From positions 2,666,001-2,730,000 of the forward strand of contig NZ_CP090641.1 in assembly GCF_029633825.1 (NCBI RefSeq): 64,000 nucleotides of DNA, written 5' to 3'. Within the stretch, counting starts at the first letter, position 1. Every line of letters begins with the position of its first letter. The translations under genes and the position numbers were made by a program. The DNA is from Burkholderia contaminans. GTDB taxonomy: Bacteria; Pseudomonadota; Gammaproteobacteria; Burkholderiales; Burkholderiaceae. Under the pieces are notes generated by a model, which ran no database searches, was not told the DNA's origin, and saw only the letters and a program-made list of their open reading frames with translations. Below are positions 27,389 to 36,500 of the stretch, one piece after another.

Positions 27389-27808
27389 ATGTCACAGCCC
27401 GCCTATGAATCGCACTCCGCCCCGCCGCAGGCCTCGGTCGCGCAGATGTCGGCGGCCGGCCTGCGCGCGTTTTTCAACATCGCACGCGACTGGGAACTGA
27501 CGATCGACGAGCAGATCGTGCTGCTCGGGTCGCCCGGCCGTTCGACGTTCTTCAAGTGGAAGGCCACGCCGGAATCGGCGCGGCTGCCGCGCGATACGCT
27601 CGAACGGCTCTCGCTGTTGCTCGGCATCTACAAGGCGCTGCAGATCCTGCTGCCGCAGCCGGCCGCGGCCGATGCGTGGGTCAAGCGGCCCAACGACGCG
27701 GCGCCGTTCGGCGGCAAGCGCGCACTCGACCGGATGCTCGCCGGCAACGTCGGCGATCTGGTCGCGGTCCGGCAATATCTCGACGCGATGCGAGGTGGCT
27801 GGGCGTGA
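27389..27808 (+). CDS. Xre/MbcA/ParS-type antitoxin
   Basis: The antitoxin half of a type II pair, 139 residues. It has an N-terminal helical Xre-like domain (AGLRAFFNIARDWELT, EQIVLLG) and the C-terminal MbcA/ParS toxin-binding domain (LERLSLLLGIYKALQILLP, WVKRPNDAAPFGGKRALDRMLAG, VGDLVAVRQYLDAMRGGW). This second block is the hallmark of the DUF2384 family. Start ATG 27389. Its stop overlaps the GTG of the toxin gene. It should neutralise the RES toxin and repress the operon. Confidence 0.9.
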   Translation: MSQPAYESHSAPPQASVAQMSAAGLRAFFNIARDWELTIDEQIVLLGSPGRSTFFKWKATPESARLPRDTLERLSLLLGIYKALQILLPQPAAADAWVKRPNDAAPFGGKRALDRMLAGNVGDLVAVRQYLDAMRGGWA

Positions 27809-28506
27809 CGATGCCGATCCAAGCACAACAATGGCCCACGACCGCGGTCGACTGGGCGCCAGCCTATCGCGTGATTCCCACCCGCTTCCCGGCAATCAAC
27901 CTGTTCGACCGCGTGGCCTCGGCGGACGATTTCGACGCGCTTTACGCACTCGAATCCCTGACCAACGACCGCATCCGCAACGAAGTCGGCACACTCGACC
28001 TCGTGCCGCCCGCCGAGCGCCGCTACGGGCAGGGCTGGGGGCCGATCATGGCCGCGTTCACGCACCTGAATCCGCAGGGCAGCCGCTTTTCCGACGGCAG
28101 CTACGGCGTGTTCTACTGCGCGCGTTCGCGCGATACGGCGATCGCCGAAACGCGGTATCACAGCGCGCTGTTCCTGGAGGCGACGAAGGAGCCGCCGATG
28201 CGCCAGCAGATGCGGCTCTATACGGTGATCGCGCAAGGCGAAGTGGCCGACATCCGCACGTGGCCGAAACGCGATCCGGCGTGGCTGCACCCGCTCGATT
28301 ACAGCGCCGGGCAGGCGCTCGGGCGCGCGGTGCGCAATGCGGGCGGCGCGGGGATCGTCTATCCGTCGGTGCGCGACCCGCGCGGCGAGTGCCTGGCGGC
28401 GTTCCGCACCGCGCTGCTGCGCGACTGCCATCACGCGGCCTACCTCGAATACAACTGGAACGGCTCGGCCGTCGATGCGGTGTTCGAACTGAACCAGGTC
28501 GGCTAG
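27805..28506 (+). CDS. RES-domain toxin (NAD+-degrading)
   Basis: The toxin half of the RES/Xre pair, 233 residues. RES toxins break down NAD+ by phosphorolysis or hydrolysis and stop growth. The domain is recognisable by the early Arg in PAYRVIPTRFP, the block GVFYCARSRDTAIAETRYHSAL with its conserved Tyr and Glu, and the late GIVYPSVRDPRGECLAAFR. I prefer GTG 27805, which overlaps the antitoxin stop and has GAGG nine bases upstream; ATG 27811 is the alternative. Confidence 0.9.
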   Translation: MTMPIQAQQWPTTAVDWAPAYRVIPTRFPAINLFDRVASADDFDALYALESLTNDRIRNEVGTLDLVPPAERRYGQGWGPIMAAFTHLNPQGSRFSDGSYGVFYCARSRDTAIAETRYHSALFLEATKEPPMRQQMRLYTVIAQGEVADIRTWPKRDPAWLHPLDYSAGQALGRAVRNAGGAGIVYPSVRDPRGECLAAFRTALLRDCHHAAYLEYNWNGSAVDAVFELNQVG

Positions 28507-28552
28507 GGCCCGCGCTCGCGGCATCAGCGCATATCGGCGCCTATCAGCCGCC

Positions 28553-29284
28553 TCAGGGCAGCGGCCAGTCGCCCGCGCGGCGTTCGCGCGCCTCGGCCTG
28601 CGTCATCGACCAGGTGCGCCCGGTGCGCGGCTCGGCGAGCGTGAGCCGCCCGGCCGGTGCGAACGCGCCCGTGTCGATGAACCACTGCGCGCCGATCCGC
28701 TGCGGCGCGCGCACCGGCGTGTGCCCGGTGCAGGTCAGCGACAGCCCGGCCTGCCGCGCCGGATCGGCGAGCCCCTGGACGAGATCGCGGCCCCAGATCA
28801 GCCGCTCGCGCACGTCGTGCGCATAGCTGCCCGTGTCGAGATCGGCATCCGAGCCGAAGAATTCCGCATGCAGCACGTTGAAGCGCCCGGGGCCGTCGCC
28901 GATCACGCGCACCAGCGGCAGCGCGTCGACGCGTGCCGCATGCGCGTGCAGTCGTTCCGGCGGCAGGTCGGCCCCCCAGTCGCCGCCGATTCCGCGCCAC
29001 GCGTCGGGCGACAGCTTGCCGCGCGCCACGAGGCTCAGCACTTCCTCGTGATTGCCGCGCACGACGTGGCACCACGGGCGGTCGAGCAGGTCGAGCGTGG
29101 TTTCGGAGGCCGGGCCGCGGTCGACGAGGTCGCCGACCGAGAACAGGCGGTCGCGGGCCGGGTCGAAACGGATGTCGTGCAGCAGCGCGCGCAGCACATC
29201 CACGCAGCCGTGCAGGTCGCCGACGACGAAGTCGCGGCCGGCCGTGTTCGCCGGATGGCGGCAGAGGGGGGCGGTGGCAGTCAT
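28553..29284 (-). CDS. metallophosphoesterase (serine/threonine phosphatase or ApaH-like)
   Basis: A calcineurin-type two-metal phosphatase of 243 residues. All metal motifs are visible: GDLHG near residue 22, GDLVDRG near 49 and GNHE near 77, plus a late GHTPVRAPQ histidine motif. The short length and early GDLHG point to the PrpA/PrpE or bacteriophage-lambda-type protein phosphatase group, which also overlaps with diadenosine tetraphosphatases. Start ATG 29284. It is convergent with the RES toxin gene. The exact substrate is open. Confidence 0.87.
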   Translation of the reverse strand: MTATAPLCRHPANTAGRDFVVGDLHGCVDVLRALLHDIRFDPARDRLFSVGDLVDRGPASETTLDLLDRPWCHVVRGNHEEVLSLVARGKLSPDAWRGIGGDWGADLPPERLHAHAARVDALPLVRVIGDGPGRFNVLHAEFFGSDADLDTGSYAHDVRERLIWGRDLVQGLADPARQAGLSLTCTGHTPVRAPQRIGAQWFIDTGAFAPAGRLTLAEPRTGRTWSMTQAEARERRAGDWPLP

Positions 29285-29408
29285 CCCAATATCTTAGGCG
29301 CTCGCGCCCCCATCGCCACGTCACGATGGAATGGCGATAATCGGGGCACGGTACGCGCCGACGCGGCGCACCGGTCGAACCCTTTCCATCCGCTTTCGGA
29401 ACCACACG

Positions 29409-30062
29409 ATGACGATTTATCCGCAGGTATTACGCAACCGGCCGCGCATGGTCGCGGCGTTCGTCGCCGGCTTGCTGTGCGCGGTACTGCTGCCGTTTCC
29501 GCTGCGTCCGACCGTACGGGCGCTGATCGGCTGGGATTGCGCGGTCTGGCTGTATCTCGCGCTGATGTGGGTGCGCATGGTCACCGCGCATCATGACCAG
29601 GTGCGCGACATCGCGATTCGCGAGGACGAAAACGCGACGACCGTGCTGACCATCGTGTCCCTTGCGACCGTCGCGAGCGTGGCCGCGATCGCGATCGAGC
29701 TCGCGACCGTCAAAAGCGTCGGCTTTCGCGCGGGGCTCAGCCACTACGCGATCACCGGCGCGACGCTGTTCGGCGCGTGGTTCATGATTCCGACGATCTT
29801 CACGCTGCACTATGCGCGCCTCTATTACGGCTCGCCCGGCAACGACCGCGCGCTTCGTTTCCCGGACCGGAGCCCGGAGCCCGATTACTGGGATTTCCTG
29901 TATTTCGCGTTCACGATCGCGGTCGCGTCGCAGACGGCCGACGTGTCGATGACGAACCGCTCCGCGCGGCGCTCGGTACTCGCGCAGTCGATCCTGTCGT
30001 TCTACTTCAACATGGCCGTGCTCGGGCTGTCGATCAACGTCGCGGCGGGCCTGCTGAGCTGA
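29409..30062 (+). CDS. DUF1345 integral membrane protein
   Basis: A 217-residue inner-membrane protein with about five hydrophobic helices and the family's signature around [19 protein letters not shown] and the C-terminal [22 protein letters not shown], which has the look of an ion-channel pore segment. Function is not known for the family. Start ATG 29409 precedes [21 protein letters not shown]. It stands alone between divergent and convergent neighbours. Confidence 0.85.
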   Translation: MTIYPQVLRNRPRMVAAFVAGLLCAVLLPFPLRPTVRALIGWDCAVWLYLALMWVRMVTAHHDQVRDIAIREDENATTVLTIVSLATVASVAAIAIELATVKSVGFRAGLSHYAITGATLFGAWFMIPTIFTLHYARLYYGSPGNDRALRFPDRSPEPDYWDFLYFAFTIAVASQTADVSMTNRSARRSVLAQSILSFYFNMAVLGLSINVAAGLLS

Positions 30063-30086
30063 TGCAGGCCCGGGTCATCCGCAGCG

Positions 30087-30755
30087 TTACTTGAGCAGGT
30101 CGTAAGGGCCGCCGCGCTCCAGCGCCCGCTGGTACGCGGGCCGCGCGTGGATCGCATCGAGAAAGCGCGCGATCGCGGGATACCGGCTGCCGCCCCCGCG
30201 CGCGGTCGCGGCTTCGAGCGGAAAGCTCATCTGGATGTCGGCGGCGCTGAAACCGTCGCCGACGAACCAGCCGGTGCGGCTCAACGTGTCGTTGACATAG
30301 CCGAGATGCAGCGCGATCTGCGGATCGACGAAGCTCGATTGCAGCGTGTCGGCGATCTTGCGCGCGATCGGCCGTGCGAAGAACGGCATCGGCGCATGGG
30401 CGATCCGCAGCGCGACGAGCTTGAGCAGCAGCGGCGGCATTGCCGACCCTTCCGCGTAGTGCAGCCAGTACGTGTAATCGTGCCGCTCGGGCGCGCCGGG
30501 CGGCGGCGCCAGGCGCCCATTGCCATAGCGTTCGACCAGGTATTCGATGATCGCGCCCGATTCGGCGTACGTGCGGCCTTCGTCGGTAACGACGGGTGAC
30601 TTGCCGAGCGGATGAATCGCGCGTAACTCGGGCGGCGCGAGCATCGTCTTCGGATCACGCGCGTAGCGCACGATCTCGTACGGCACATCCAGTTCTTCGA
30701 GCAGCCAGAGCACGCGCTGCGAGCGCGAGTTGTTCAGGTGATGGACGGTGAGCAT
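30087..30755 (-). CDS. glutathione S-transferase family protein
   Basis: A cytosolic GST-fold protein of 222 residues. The thioredoxin-like N-domain has HHLNNSRSQRVLWLLEELDVPY (Ser10 a likely glutathione-activating residue), the cis-proline in GKSPVV and the glutathione-binding ESGAIIEYL. The all-helical C-domain carries the N-capping WFVGDGFSAADIQMSFPL. It could conjugate or reduce electrophiles; the substrate is unknown. Start ATG 30755. The methyltransferase gene lies upstream on the same strand, 131 bases away. Confidence 0.9.
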   Translation of the reverse strand: MLTVHHLNNSRSQRVLWLLEELDVPYEIVRYARDPKTMLAPPELRAIHPLGKSPVVTDEGRTYAESGAIIEYLVERYGNGRLAPPPGAPERHDYTYWLHYAEGSAMPPLLLKLVALRIAHAPMPFFARPIARKIADTLQSSFVDPQIALHLGYVNDTLSRTGWFVGDGFSAADIQMSFPLEAATARGGGSRYPAIARFLDAIHARPAYQRALERGGPYDLLK

Positions 30756-30886
30756 GTCGACGCCGGAGGTGGGGACGGGAACGACATCATACCCAGCGCG
30801 CGTCGCGCGTCGCGTGTACGCGAAACGCATCGCGCTTCGTGACGAGCCGCGCCTGGCCGGCCGCGTCTGGCCGACCGCCCTCTCCA

Positions 30887-31594
30887 TCACGCGCGCCGCA
30901 CCGCGACCCACGCGCCCCAGAACAGGCTCGAGAAAAAGCGCAGCGGCGCATCGAAGCCCGCGTCGCGCAGCAGGCCGAACACGGCTTCCTCGGACGCGGG
31001 CGGATCGGCGCCCTGCAGGATCTTCGCGAATTGCGCGCGCACCGCGTCGGGCGTCGCGCCTTTCATGCGCCAGCGCTGCTGCCATGCGTCGAGCAGGCGA
31101 GGGTGGTCCGCGTAGCGGCGGTGGTTGCCGGCGAGCACGAGCGGTGCGCCGGGCTTCAGGCGCCGCGCGATCGCACGCAGCAGCGCCGCCTTCGCTTCGT
31201 CGCCGGGCACGTGATGCAGCACGCCGATCAGTGTCGCGCCGTCGAACGCGGATGCATCGGGCAACGCGTCGACACCGTCCTCGACGAACGCCGTGCGCGC
31301 GCCGAAGCCCGCGGCCTCGACATTCGAACGCGCAAGCGCGAGCATCGGCGCGGACGGGTCGATGGCCGTGAATTGCCAGCCCGGCTCGAGCGCGGCCGCC
31401 ACGCAGATCTCCTGCCCCGTGCCGCCCGCACCCGCGACGAGGATCCGCGCCTCGGGCGCGTCGATGGCCGACGCGAGCATGCACGCGGTGAGTTCGTGGC
31501 AGGCATCGTAGCCGGCGAGCGCGATGCGGGATTGCTCGGCGTATTCGTGCGCGCGTGCCGGATCGAATTTGGCGGCGCTGGCGGGAAGCGACAT
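30887..31594 (-). CDS. SAM-dependent class I methyltransferase
   Basis: A 235-residue methyltransferase. The SAM-binding motif I reads ILVAGAGGTGQEICVAAAL, motif II has the acidic end FTAIDPSAPMLALA, and VEDGVDALPDASAFDGATLIGVLHHV covers motifs III-IV. The C-terminal half is a variable substrate cap ending RFFSSLFWGAWVAVRRA. GAGGAA precedes ATG 31594. Small molecules of unknown type are the likely acceptors. Confidence 0.85.
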   Translation of the reverse strand: MSLPASAAKFDPARAHEYAEQSRIALAGYDACHELTACMLASAIDAPEARILVAGAGGTGQEICVAAALEPGWQFTAIDPSAPMLALARSNVEAAGFGARTAFVEDGVDALPDASAFDGATLIGVLHHVPGDEAKAALLRAIARRLKPGAPLVLAGNHRRYADHPRLLDAWQQRWRMKGATPDAVRAQFAKILQGADPPASEEAVFGLLRDAGFDAPLRFFSSLFWGAWVAVRRA

Positions 31595-31902
31595 GGCGGA
31601 TTCCTCGGTTGGGGGCGGACGACGTGTCCGCGAGCCTGGCGCAGAGCGTAAGCGTGCGCGGCCGGTGCAACAAGGCGAGTGGTCATCCCGGTATGCGGGC
31701 TACCCGACTCGTCGGGGCGTGTCGGATTGCGGGTTTTCCCGGGGTCGATTCGTATTTAAAAATGTCCGGGCACGATGCATCGCGGTAGCGAATCCGGCGC
31801 ATACTCGTTTCTCTCCCCCCGCCTGGCCGTCGCATGCCGGGCCCCGATGCGCCGCGCCCCGCGGGCGCGGCCATGCCGCTCGGTACGCACGAGGAGCGCA
31901 TG
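31595..31902. other. intergenic region before the TreZ-like gene
   Basis: A 308-bp gap between divergent genes. It contains GGGTTTTCCC at 31731-31740, the same core as the long palindrome near 46.1 kb, and an AT-rich TATTTAAAAAT at about 31753, a possible promoter element. No gene is seen. Confidence 0.4.
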
Positions 31903-33555
31903 ATGTCCGATTGTCCGCACGATCCGTATGCGCAGCACCACATTCACTGCTTGCCGTTCGGCGCCCAGCCCTGTGGCGCGCTCTGTGCGACGCCGCGCAC
32001 GCATTTTCGCGTGTGGGCGCCGGGCAGCACGCAGGTCCAGCTCGAACTCGATACCGGCTTCGGCCCGTTGCTCGTCCCGATGGCTGCCGCCGGCACGAAC
32101 TGGTTCGAGGTCTTTGCCGATTGCGGCGCGGGTGCGCTTTATCGCTATCGCCTCGACGATGCGGTGTCGATTCCCGATCCAGCGTCGCGTTCGCAACCCG
32201 AAGGGCTCAACGGTCCGAGCGAGGTCATCGATCCGCGCGCATTCACGTGGCGCAACACGTTCTGGCACGGGCGCGCATGGGAAGACATCGCGCTCTATGC
32301 GATTCGTCCACACGCGGTGGGCGGCTTCGACGGCGTGCGCCGACGCCTGCCGCAACTCGCGCGCCTCGGCGTGACCGCGCTGGAACTGCTCGCGTCGCCG
32401 CACGACAGCCTGCCGTTCGCGCCGCTCGCCGCCGAAGGCGGTCCCGACGCGCTGAAGGCACTGATCGACGACGCGCACGGCTACGGCCTCGCGGTGCTGC
32501 TGGAACTCGATTACGCGCGCTTCGGCAGCGGCACCGACGCGCTGCGCCACTACGCGGCGCCGTTCTTCCATACGCGCGACGATCCGCTCCAGGCGCCGCC
32601 GCTCGCGCTCGATCATCCGGAAGTCTGCGATTTCTTCTGCGACAACGCGCTGTACTGGATCGACGAGTACCGTTGCGACGGGCTGCGCCTGCGCGAAGCC
32701 GACCGGATCGGCGTGTCGTGGCTGCGCGAGATCGCCGACCGCGTGCGCGCGGCCGTGCCGGCCGACCGGCTGATCCATCTCGTACTCGGCAGCGAGCGCC
32801 ATCCCGCGCATCTTGCCGATACGCATTTCGATGCGCAGTGGAACGGATGCGGCGAACGCGCGCTGCACCGGCTGACGGGGCGCGATACGTCGGCCCACGA
32901 AGGCATTTCCACGCACCAGTCGATCCACACGCTCGCCCGCGCACTGACCGCGGCCGGGGCCGCATTCCAGCCGGCCGGGGTGGGCGAAGGCATGGCTGCC
33001 GACAGCGGGCTGTCGTTGACGTCGCTGGTGCTGTCCGATGGCGCGTGGCGCGACAGCGGACAAGGCGACCACGGGCAGGAGGCCGGTCTGGCTGCCCTTG
33101 CGCTGTCGCTGCTCACACCGCAGATTCCGTTGATCTTCGACGAAACCGCGCGCGACGCCGATCGAGCGCATTTCGTGCAGTCGGCGCTCGCGGTGCGCGC
33201 GAAGCTGATCGCACCGCGATTGTCCGATTGCCGGCCGCAGGAAGCGCGTGCGCTGAAGTCGGACGGCGACGGCGATGCCGACGCGCTGCTTGCATCATGG
33301 AAGCTCGCCGACGACGAGACGCTGACGATCGCGTTGAACCTGTCGCCCGACGCGGTGCCGTTCGATGCACCGAGAGGGCGGGTCGTGTTCGAGACGCCGG
33401 CGCGTGCGCGCGACCGGGTCGATGAAGGGGTGTTGCCGCCGTATGCGCTCGTCGCGTGGCTGACGGGTGACGTCAACCGGTATGCGCTCACGCACGATGC
33501 ACGTCGAATCGACGATGGTGCATCGCGCGGATGGCGTCCGAACCTGAACGCATGA
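31903..33555 (+). CDS. TreZ-like GH13 protein lacking catalytic residues
   Basis: By architecture this is a maltooligosyltrehalose trehalohydrolase relative: an N-terminal E-set domain (HFRVWAPGSTQVQLEL), the TreZ-typical DPASRSQPEGLNGPSEVIDP, then a GH13 barrel and a C-terminal beta domain, 550 residues. The active site is gone. In DGLRLRE (259-265) the nucleophile Asp is Arg264; the general acid Glu aligns with Gly296 (VLGSER); and the NHD motif carrying the third acid is not present. It cannot be a normal glycosidase; a binding or regulatory role is possible. ATG 31903 is favoured by GAGGAG six bases upstream. No treY or glgX is nearby. Confidence 0.75.
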   Translation: MSDCPHDPYAQHHIHCLPFGAQPCGALCATPRTHFRVWAPGSTQVQLELDTGFGPLLVPMAAAGTNWFEVFADCGAGALYRYRLDDAVSIPDPASRSQPEGLNGPSEVIDPRAFTWRNTFWHGRAWEDIALYAIRPHAVGGFDGVRRRLPQLARLGVTALELLASPHDSLPFAPLAAEGGPDALKALIDDAHGYGLAVLLELDYARFGSGTDALRHYAAPFFHTRDDPLQAPPLALDHPEVCDFFCDNALYWIDEYRCDGLRLREADRIGVSWLREIADRVRAAVPADRLIHLVLGSERHPAHLADTHFDAQWNGCGERALHRLTGRDTSAHEGISTHQSIHTLARALTAAGAAFQPAGVGEGMAADSGLSLTSLVLSDGAWRDSGQGDHGQEAGLAALALSLLTPQIPLIFDETARDADRAHFVQSALAVRAKLIAPRLSDCRPQEARALKSDGDGDADALLASWKLADDETLTIALNLSPDAVPFDAPRGRVVFETPARARDRVDEGVLPPYALVAWLTGDVNRYALTHDARRIDDGASRGWRPNLNA

Positions 33556-33626
33556 CGCTGTGAGCGGGTAAGCGTTTGAGAGGCCGGGCGCATCTGCGTC
33601 CGGCCGTACCGCAGGAAATCCCCGAG

Positions 33627-34211
33627 CTACCAGAACCCGCGAATGCCCGCGATGCCGTAGGCGCCGTGGCGGCGCGCCTCGTCGAGGTGCGCGCGCGTCA
33701 TGCCGCCGAGCGCGAAGACGGGCATCGCGGCCTCGGTGGCCAGCGCGTTGAACTGCGTCCAGCCGAGCGTCGGCGCACCGGGGTGGCTGAGTGTCGGCAA
33801 CACGGGCGACAGCGTGACGAAATCCGCGCCGGCGCGCGCGGCCAGCAGCAGGTCGTCACGTGTGTGGCAGGCGGCAGACACCCGGCGTCCGGCAGGCAAC
33901 GGTCGTTGCGCAGCGGCGCGCAACGCGGTGCCGTCGAGATGCCAGCCGGCGCCGTCGAGCCGCATCACGCTGGCCGCATCGATCGGTCCGTTCAGCATCA
34001 GGTGCGCGCCGGCCGCGTCGCAGCGCGCGAGCGCGTCGGCGGCGAGTTGCGCGAACGCGGCTGCATCGAGCGATTTCACGCGCAGTTGCACGAGCGTCTC
34101 GCCGCGCGCGAGCACGGCCGACAGCCGGTCGAGGAACGCCGCGCGATCGGCCGCCGACGCGGATGCCGGCTCCGGCGTGATCACGCAGCAGCGCGGCAGC
34201 GTGGCGTTCAT
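33627..34211 (-). CDS. thiamine-phosphate synthase / TenI-like protein
   Basis: A 194-residue TIM-barrel protein of the ThiE/TenI group. ThiE joins the thiazole and pyrimidine halves of thiamine; TenI aromatises the thiazole. Family features are LVQLRVKSLD, HLMLNGPID, SAACHTRDDLLLAARAGADFVTLSPV and FALGGMTRAHLDEARRHGAYGIAGIRGFW. The pyrophosphate loop is weaker than in classic ThiE, so a TenI-like or accessory role is as likely. Start ATG 34211 lies 22 bases after the convergent-side neighbour, the CNNM/CorC gene on the same strand upstream. Confidence 0.75.
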   Translation of the reverse strand: MNATLPRCCVITPEPASASAADRAAFLDRLSAVLARGETLVQLRVKSLDAAAFAQLAADALARCDAAGAHLMLNGPIDAASVMRLDGAGWHLDGTALRAAAQRPLPAGRRVSAACHTRDDLLLAARAGADFVTLSPVLPTLSHPGAPTLGWTQFNALATEAAMPVFALGGMTRAHLDEARRHGAYGIAGIRGFW

Positions 34212-34233
34212 CGCGTGCGGCGAAGCGCGGCCG

Positions 34234-35577
34234 TCATTCGTCGGCCTCTTTCGAGATCTTCGGGTAGACGCGCACGAGCACGATGCGCGGCCCGTTCATC
34301 TTCTTCACGACGACGTCGAAGCGGTCGAACGACACGCGCTGCCCTTCGGTCGGCAGGTCGCTGAGCGCCTGGATCACGAGGCCGCCGACCGATTCCGCGC
34401 GGCCTTCGTCGATGTCGATGCCGAGCGCCTGTTCGAGCGACACGACGGGCAGGCTGCCCTTGCCCATCAGCGTGCCGTCGTCGAGGCGGCTCCAGTCGGC
34501 GTCGCCCTGGCGGAACTCGTCGTGGATCTGGCCGACCAGCGCGCCGAGCAGGTTGTCGAGCGTCAGGAAGCCGATCGGCTTCTCGCCCTTGTTGCCGACC
34601 AGCGCGAAGTGCGGTGCGCCCTTGCGGAAGCGGCGGAACAGGTCGAGCGCCGGCGTGTCGGGCCTCACGTACTGCACGGGGCGGACATAGTCAGACAGGT
34701 CTTCCAGCGCCGCGCCCGCGTGACGCGCGAGCAGCAGGTCCTTCAGGTGGATCAGCCCGCTCACCTGTTCGCGCGACGCATCCTCGAACAGCGGATAGCG
34801 GCTGAAGCGGTGCCGCGCGACGATCTCCATGTTGTCGGGCAGCGGGAGGTCGCGGCGCAGGCCGATCATTTCATGGGCCGGCCGCATCAGGTCCGACACC
34901 GTCATCGACGAAAAATCGAGCGAATGCGCGAGCGTGTTCCACTCGTCGTTGCTGTACGTGCCGCGCGCCGGCTGGGCCGGGTTGCCGGCCGTGCTGCGGC
35001 GGCTGCGCAGGATCAGCTTCAGCTCGTCGGTCGAGTAGTGGGCGTCGCTGCCGTGGTCGGCGGAGAGCCCCGCGAGCCGCAGTACCGCGTTGGCGCTGTT
35101 GTTGAGCACCCAGATCGCCGGATACATCGCCCAGTAGAACGCATAGAGCGGCAATGCGACCCACAGGCCGACCTTCTCCGACTGGCGGATCGCCATCGAT
35201 TTCGGTGCGAGCTCACCGACGACGATGTGCAGGAACGAGATCAGCGAGAACGCGAACACCAGCGAGATCAGGTGCACGACGCGTTCGGATTCCACGCCGA
35301 TCAGGTCGAGCAGCGGGCCGAGCAGTTGCGCGAAGGCCGGCTCGCCGACCCAGCCGAGGCCGAGCGACGCAAGCGTGATGCCGAGCTGGCACGCGGAAAG
35401 ATACGCGTCGAGACGGCCGTGCACGATGCCGAGGATGCGGCCGCGCAGGCCGTGCTTGCGGGCCAGTGTCTTGACGCGCGTGGCGCGCAGTTTGACGAGG
35501 CCGAATTCGGCCGCAACGAAGAACCCGTTCAGGGCCACCAGGAACAACGCGCCGATGAGCGCGAAGATCTGTAACAA
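34234..35577 (-). CDS. CNNM/CorC-type hemolysin-family membrane protein with CBS domains
   Basis: A 447-residue protein with an N-terminal DUF21/CNNM membrane domain (about four helices in residues 1-190), a CBS pair around 205-335 (VSDLMRPAHEMIGLRRDLPL, VQYVRPDTPALDLFRRFRKG) and a C-terminal CorC_HlyC domain ending RVSFDRFDVVVKKMNGPRIVLVRV. Members are linked to magnesium/cobalt export or membrane repair. The start is TTG 35577, with GGAG seven bases before it and no suitable ATG. It probably shares a transcript with the downstream ThiE-like gene. Confidence 0.9.
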   Translation of the reverse strand: MLQIFALIGALFLVALNGFFVAAEFGLVKLRATRVKTLARKHGLRGRILGIVHGRLDAYLSACQLGITLASLGLGWVGEPAFAQLLGPLLDLIGVESERVVHLISLVFAFSLISFLHIVVGELAPKSMAIRQSEKVGLWVALPLYAFYWAMYPAIWVLNNSANAVLRLAGLSADHGSDAHYSTDELKLILRSRRSTAGNPAQPARGTYSNDEWNTLAHSLDFSSMTVSDLMRPAHEMIGLRRDLPLPDNMEIVARHRFSRYPLFEDASREQVSGLIHLKDLLLARHAGAALEDLSDYVRPVQYVRPDTPALDLFRRFRKGAPHFALVGNKGEKPIGFLTLDNLLGALVGQIHDEFRQGDADWSRLDDGTLMGKGSLPVVSLEQALGIDIDEGRAESVGGLVIQALSDLPTEGQRVSFDRFDVVVKKMNGPRIVLVRVYPKISKEADE

Positions 35578-35653
35578 AGAAACACTCCGGTTATGACAGG
35601 CCCATCAGTATAGAGCCAGAAAGGAATTTGTAATGTGACGGGCGACCGATTGC

Positions 35654-36433
35654 TTACACCGGCGCCTCACCGGGCACGGAGAACGTGATGGTGGCCGGGG
35701 CGCCATCGGCGAACGTGTCGTGCGCGAACGTGCCGCCGTGTGCGAGTGCGACGCGCTGGCAAAGCGCGAGCGTCCAGGCGATCCGCTTGGCGTCGCGCTC
35801 GCGCAGCATCTCGCGTCGTGCGAACGATTCGAACGCGTGTGGTTGCGTGGGATCGACGAGCGCGTCCGCGTTGACGGTACACGTGGCGCGCGCGGTGAAC
35901 TGCATGCCGTCGCGAGCGCACGCAAACGTCACGCGGCTGCCGGCGGCGCTCGCTTCGACCGCGGTCGTCAGCATCGTCCAGAGCGCCTGCGCGATGCGTT
36001 CGCGGTCGGCGGTCAGCGACGGTTCGCCGTCCGGCAGCGTCGCGTCGAGGGCGACCTGTCGTGCGTCGGCGAGCGCGAAACGGGCAAGCGCGATCGTGTC
36101 GTCGAGCAGCGCGCGCAGCGCGAACGGCTGCGGCTTGACGGCGAGCGTGCGCGTTTCCGCGCGCGGCGCGTCGAGCACGTCGTCGATCAGCCCGACCTGC
36201 TGGTCGATGCCCGTGCGGATGCCCGCGAGCGCACGCTGCAGGTTCGGATCGGCGTTGGCGAGCTGGCGCTCGAGCACGTACGCCCAGCTGTGCATGGCGT
36301 TCAGCGGGCTGCGCAGGTCGTGCGACGCGGTGGAGAGCGCCTGGTCGCGCAGGAACAGCGCCGCCTGGGTGGCGTAATGCGCTGCGCGTTCGCGCAGCAG
36401 GTCGCCGGCGGGATCGACTGTAGTGGACGTCAC
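35654..36433 (-). CDS. orphan histidine-kinase-like protein with degenerate ATPase domain
   Basis: A 259-residue cytoplasmic protein. The dimerisation/phosphoacceptor segment is normal: SHDLRSPLNAMHSW with His38. The catalytic domain seems worn: the N-box Asn is absent (ALWTMLTTAVEAS), no DxGxG G1 box is visible, and only the end (GGTFAHDTFADGAPATITFSVP) resembles the usual fold. There is no sensor domain, membrane segment or adjacent response regulator. The start is GTG 36433. It might act as a histidine phosphotransfer protein or as an adaptor rather than a true kinase; both are inference. Confidence 0.7.
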   Translation of the reverse strand: MTSTTVDPAGDLLRERAAHYATQAALFLRDQALSTASHDLRSPLNAMHSWAYVLERQLANADPNLQRALAGIRTGIDQQVGLIDDVLDAPRAETRTLAVKPQPFALRALLDDTIALARFALADARQVALDATLPDGEPSLTADRERIAQALWTMLTTAVEASAAGSRVTFACARDGMQFTARATCTVNADALVDPTQPHAFESFARREMLRERDAKRIAWTLALCQRVALAHGGTFAHDTFADGAPATITFSVPGEAPV

Positions 36434-36500
36434 GGAGCTGGCCTGTCGGAAGCGGTTGGCGTGGAAGTCACGCGATCCGTCATTATAGGGACGGTGCGTG

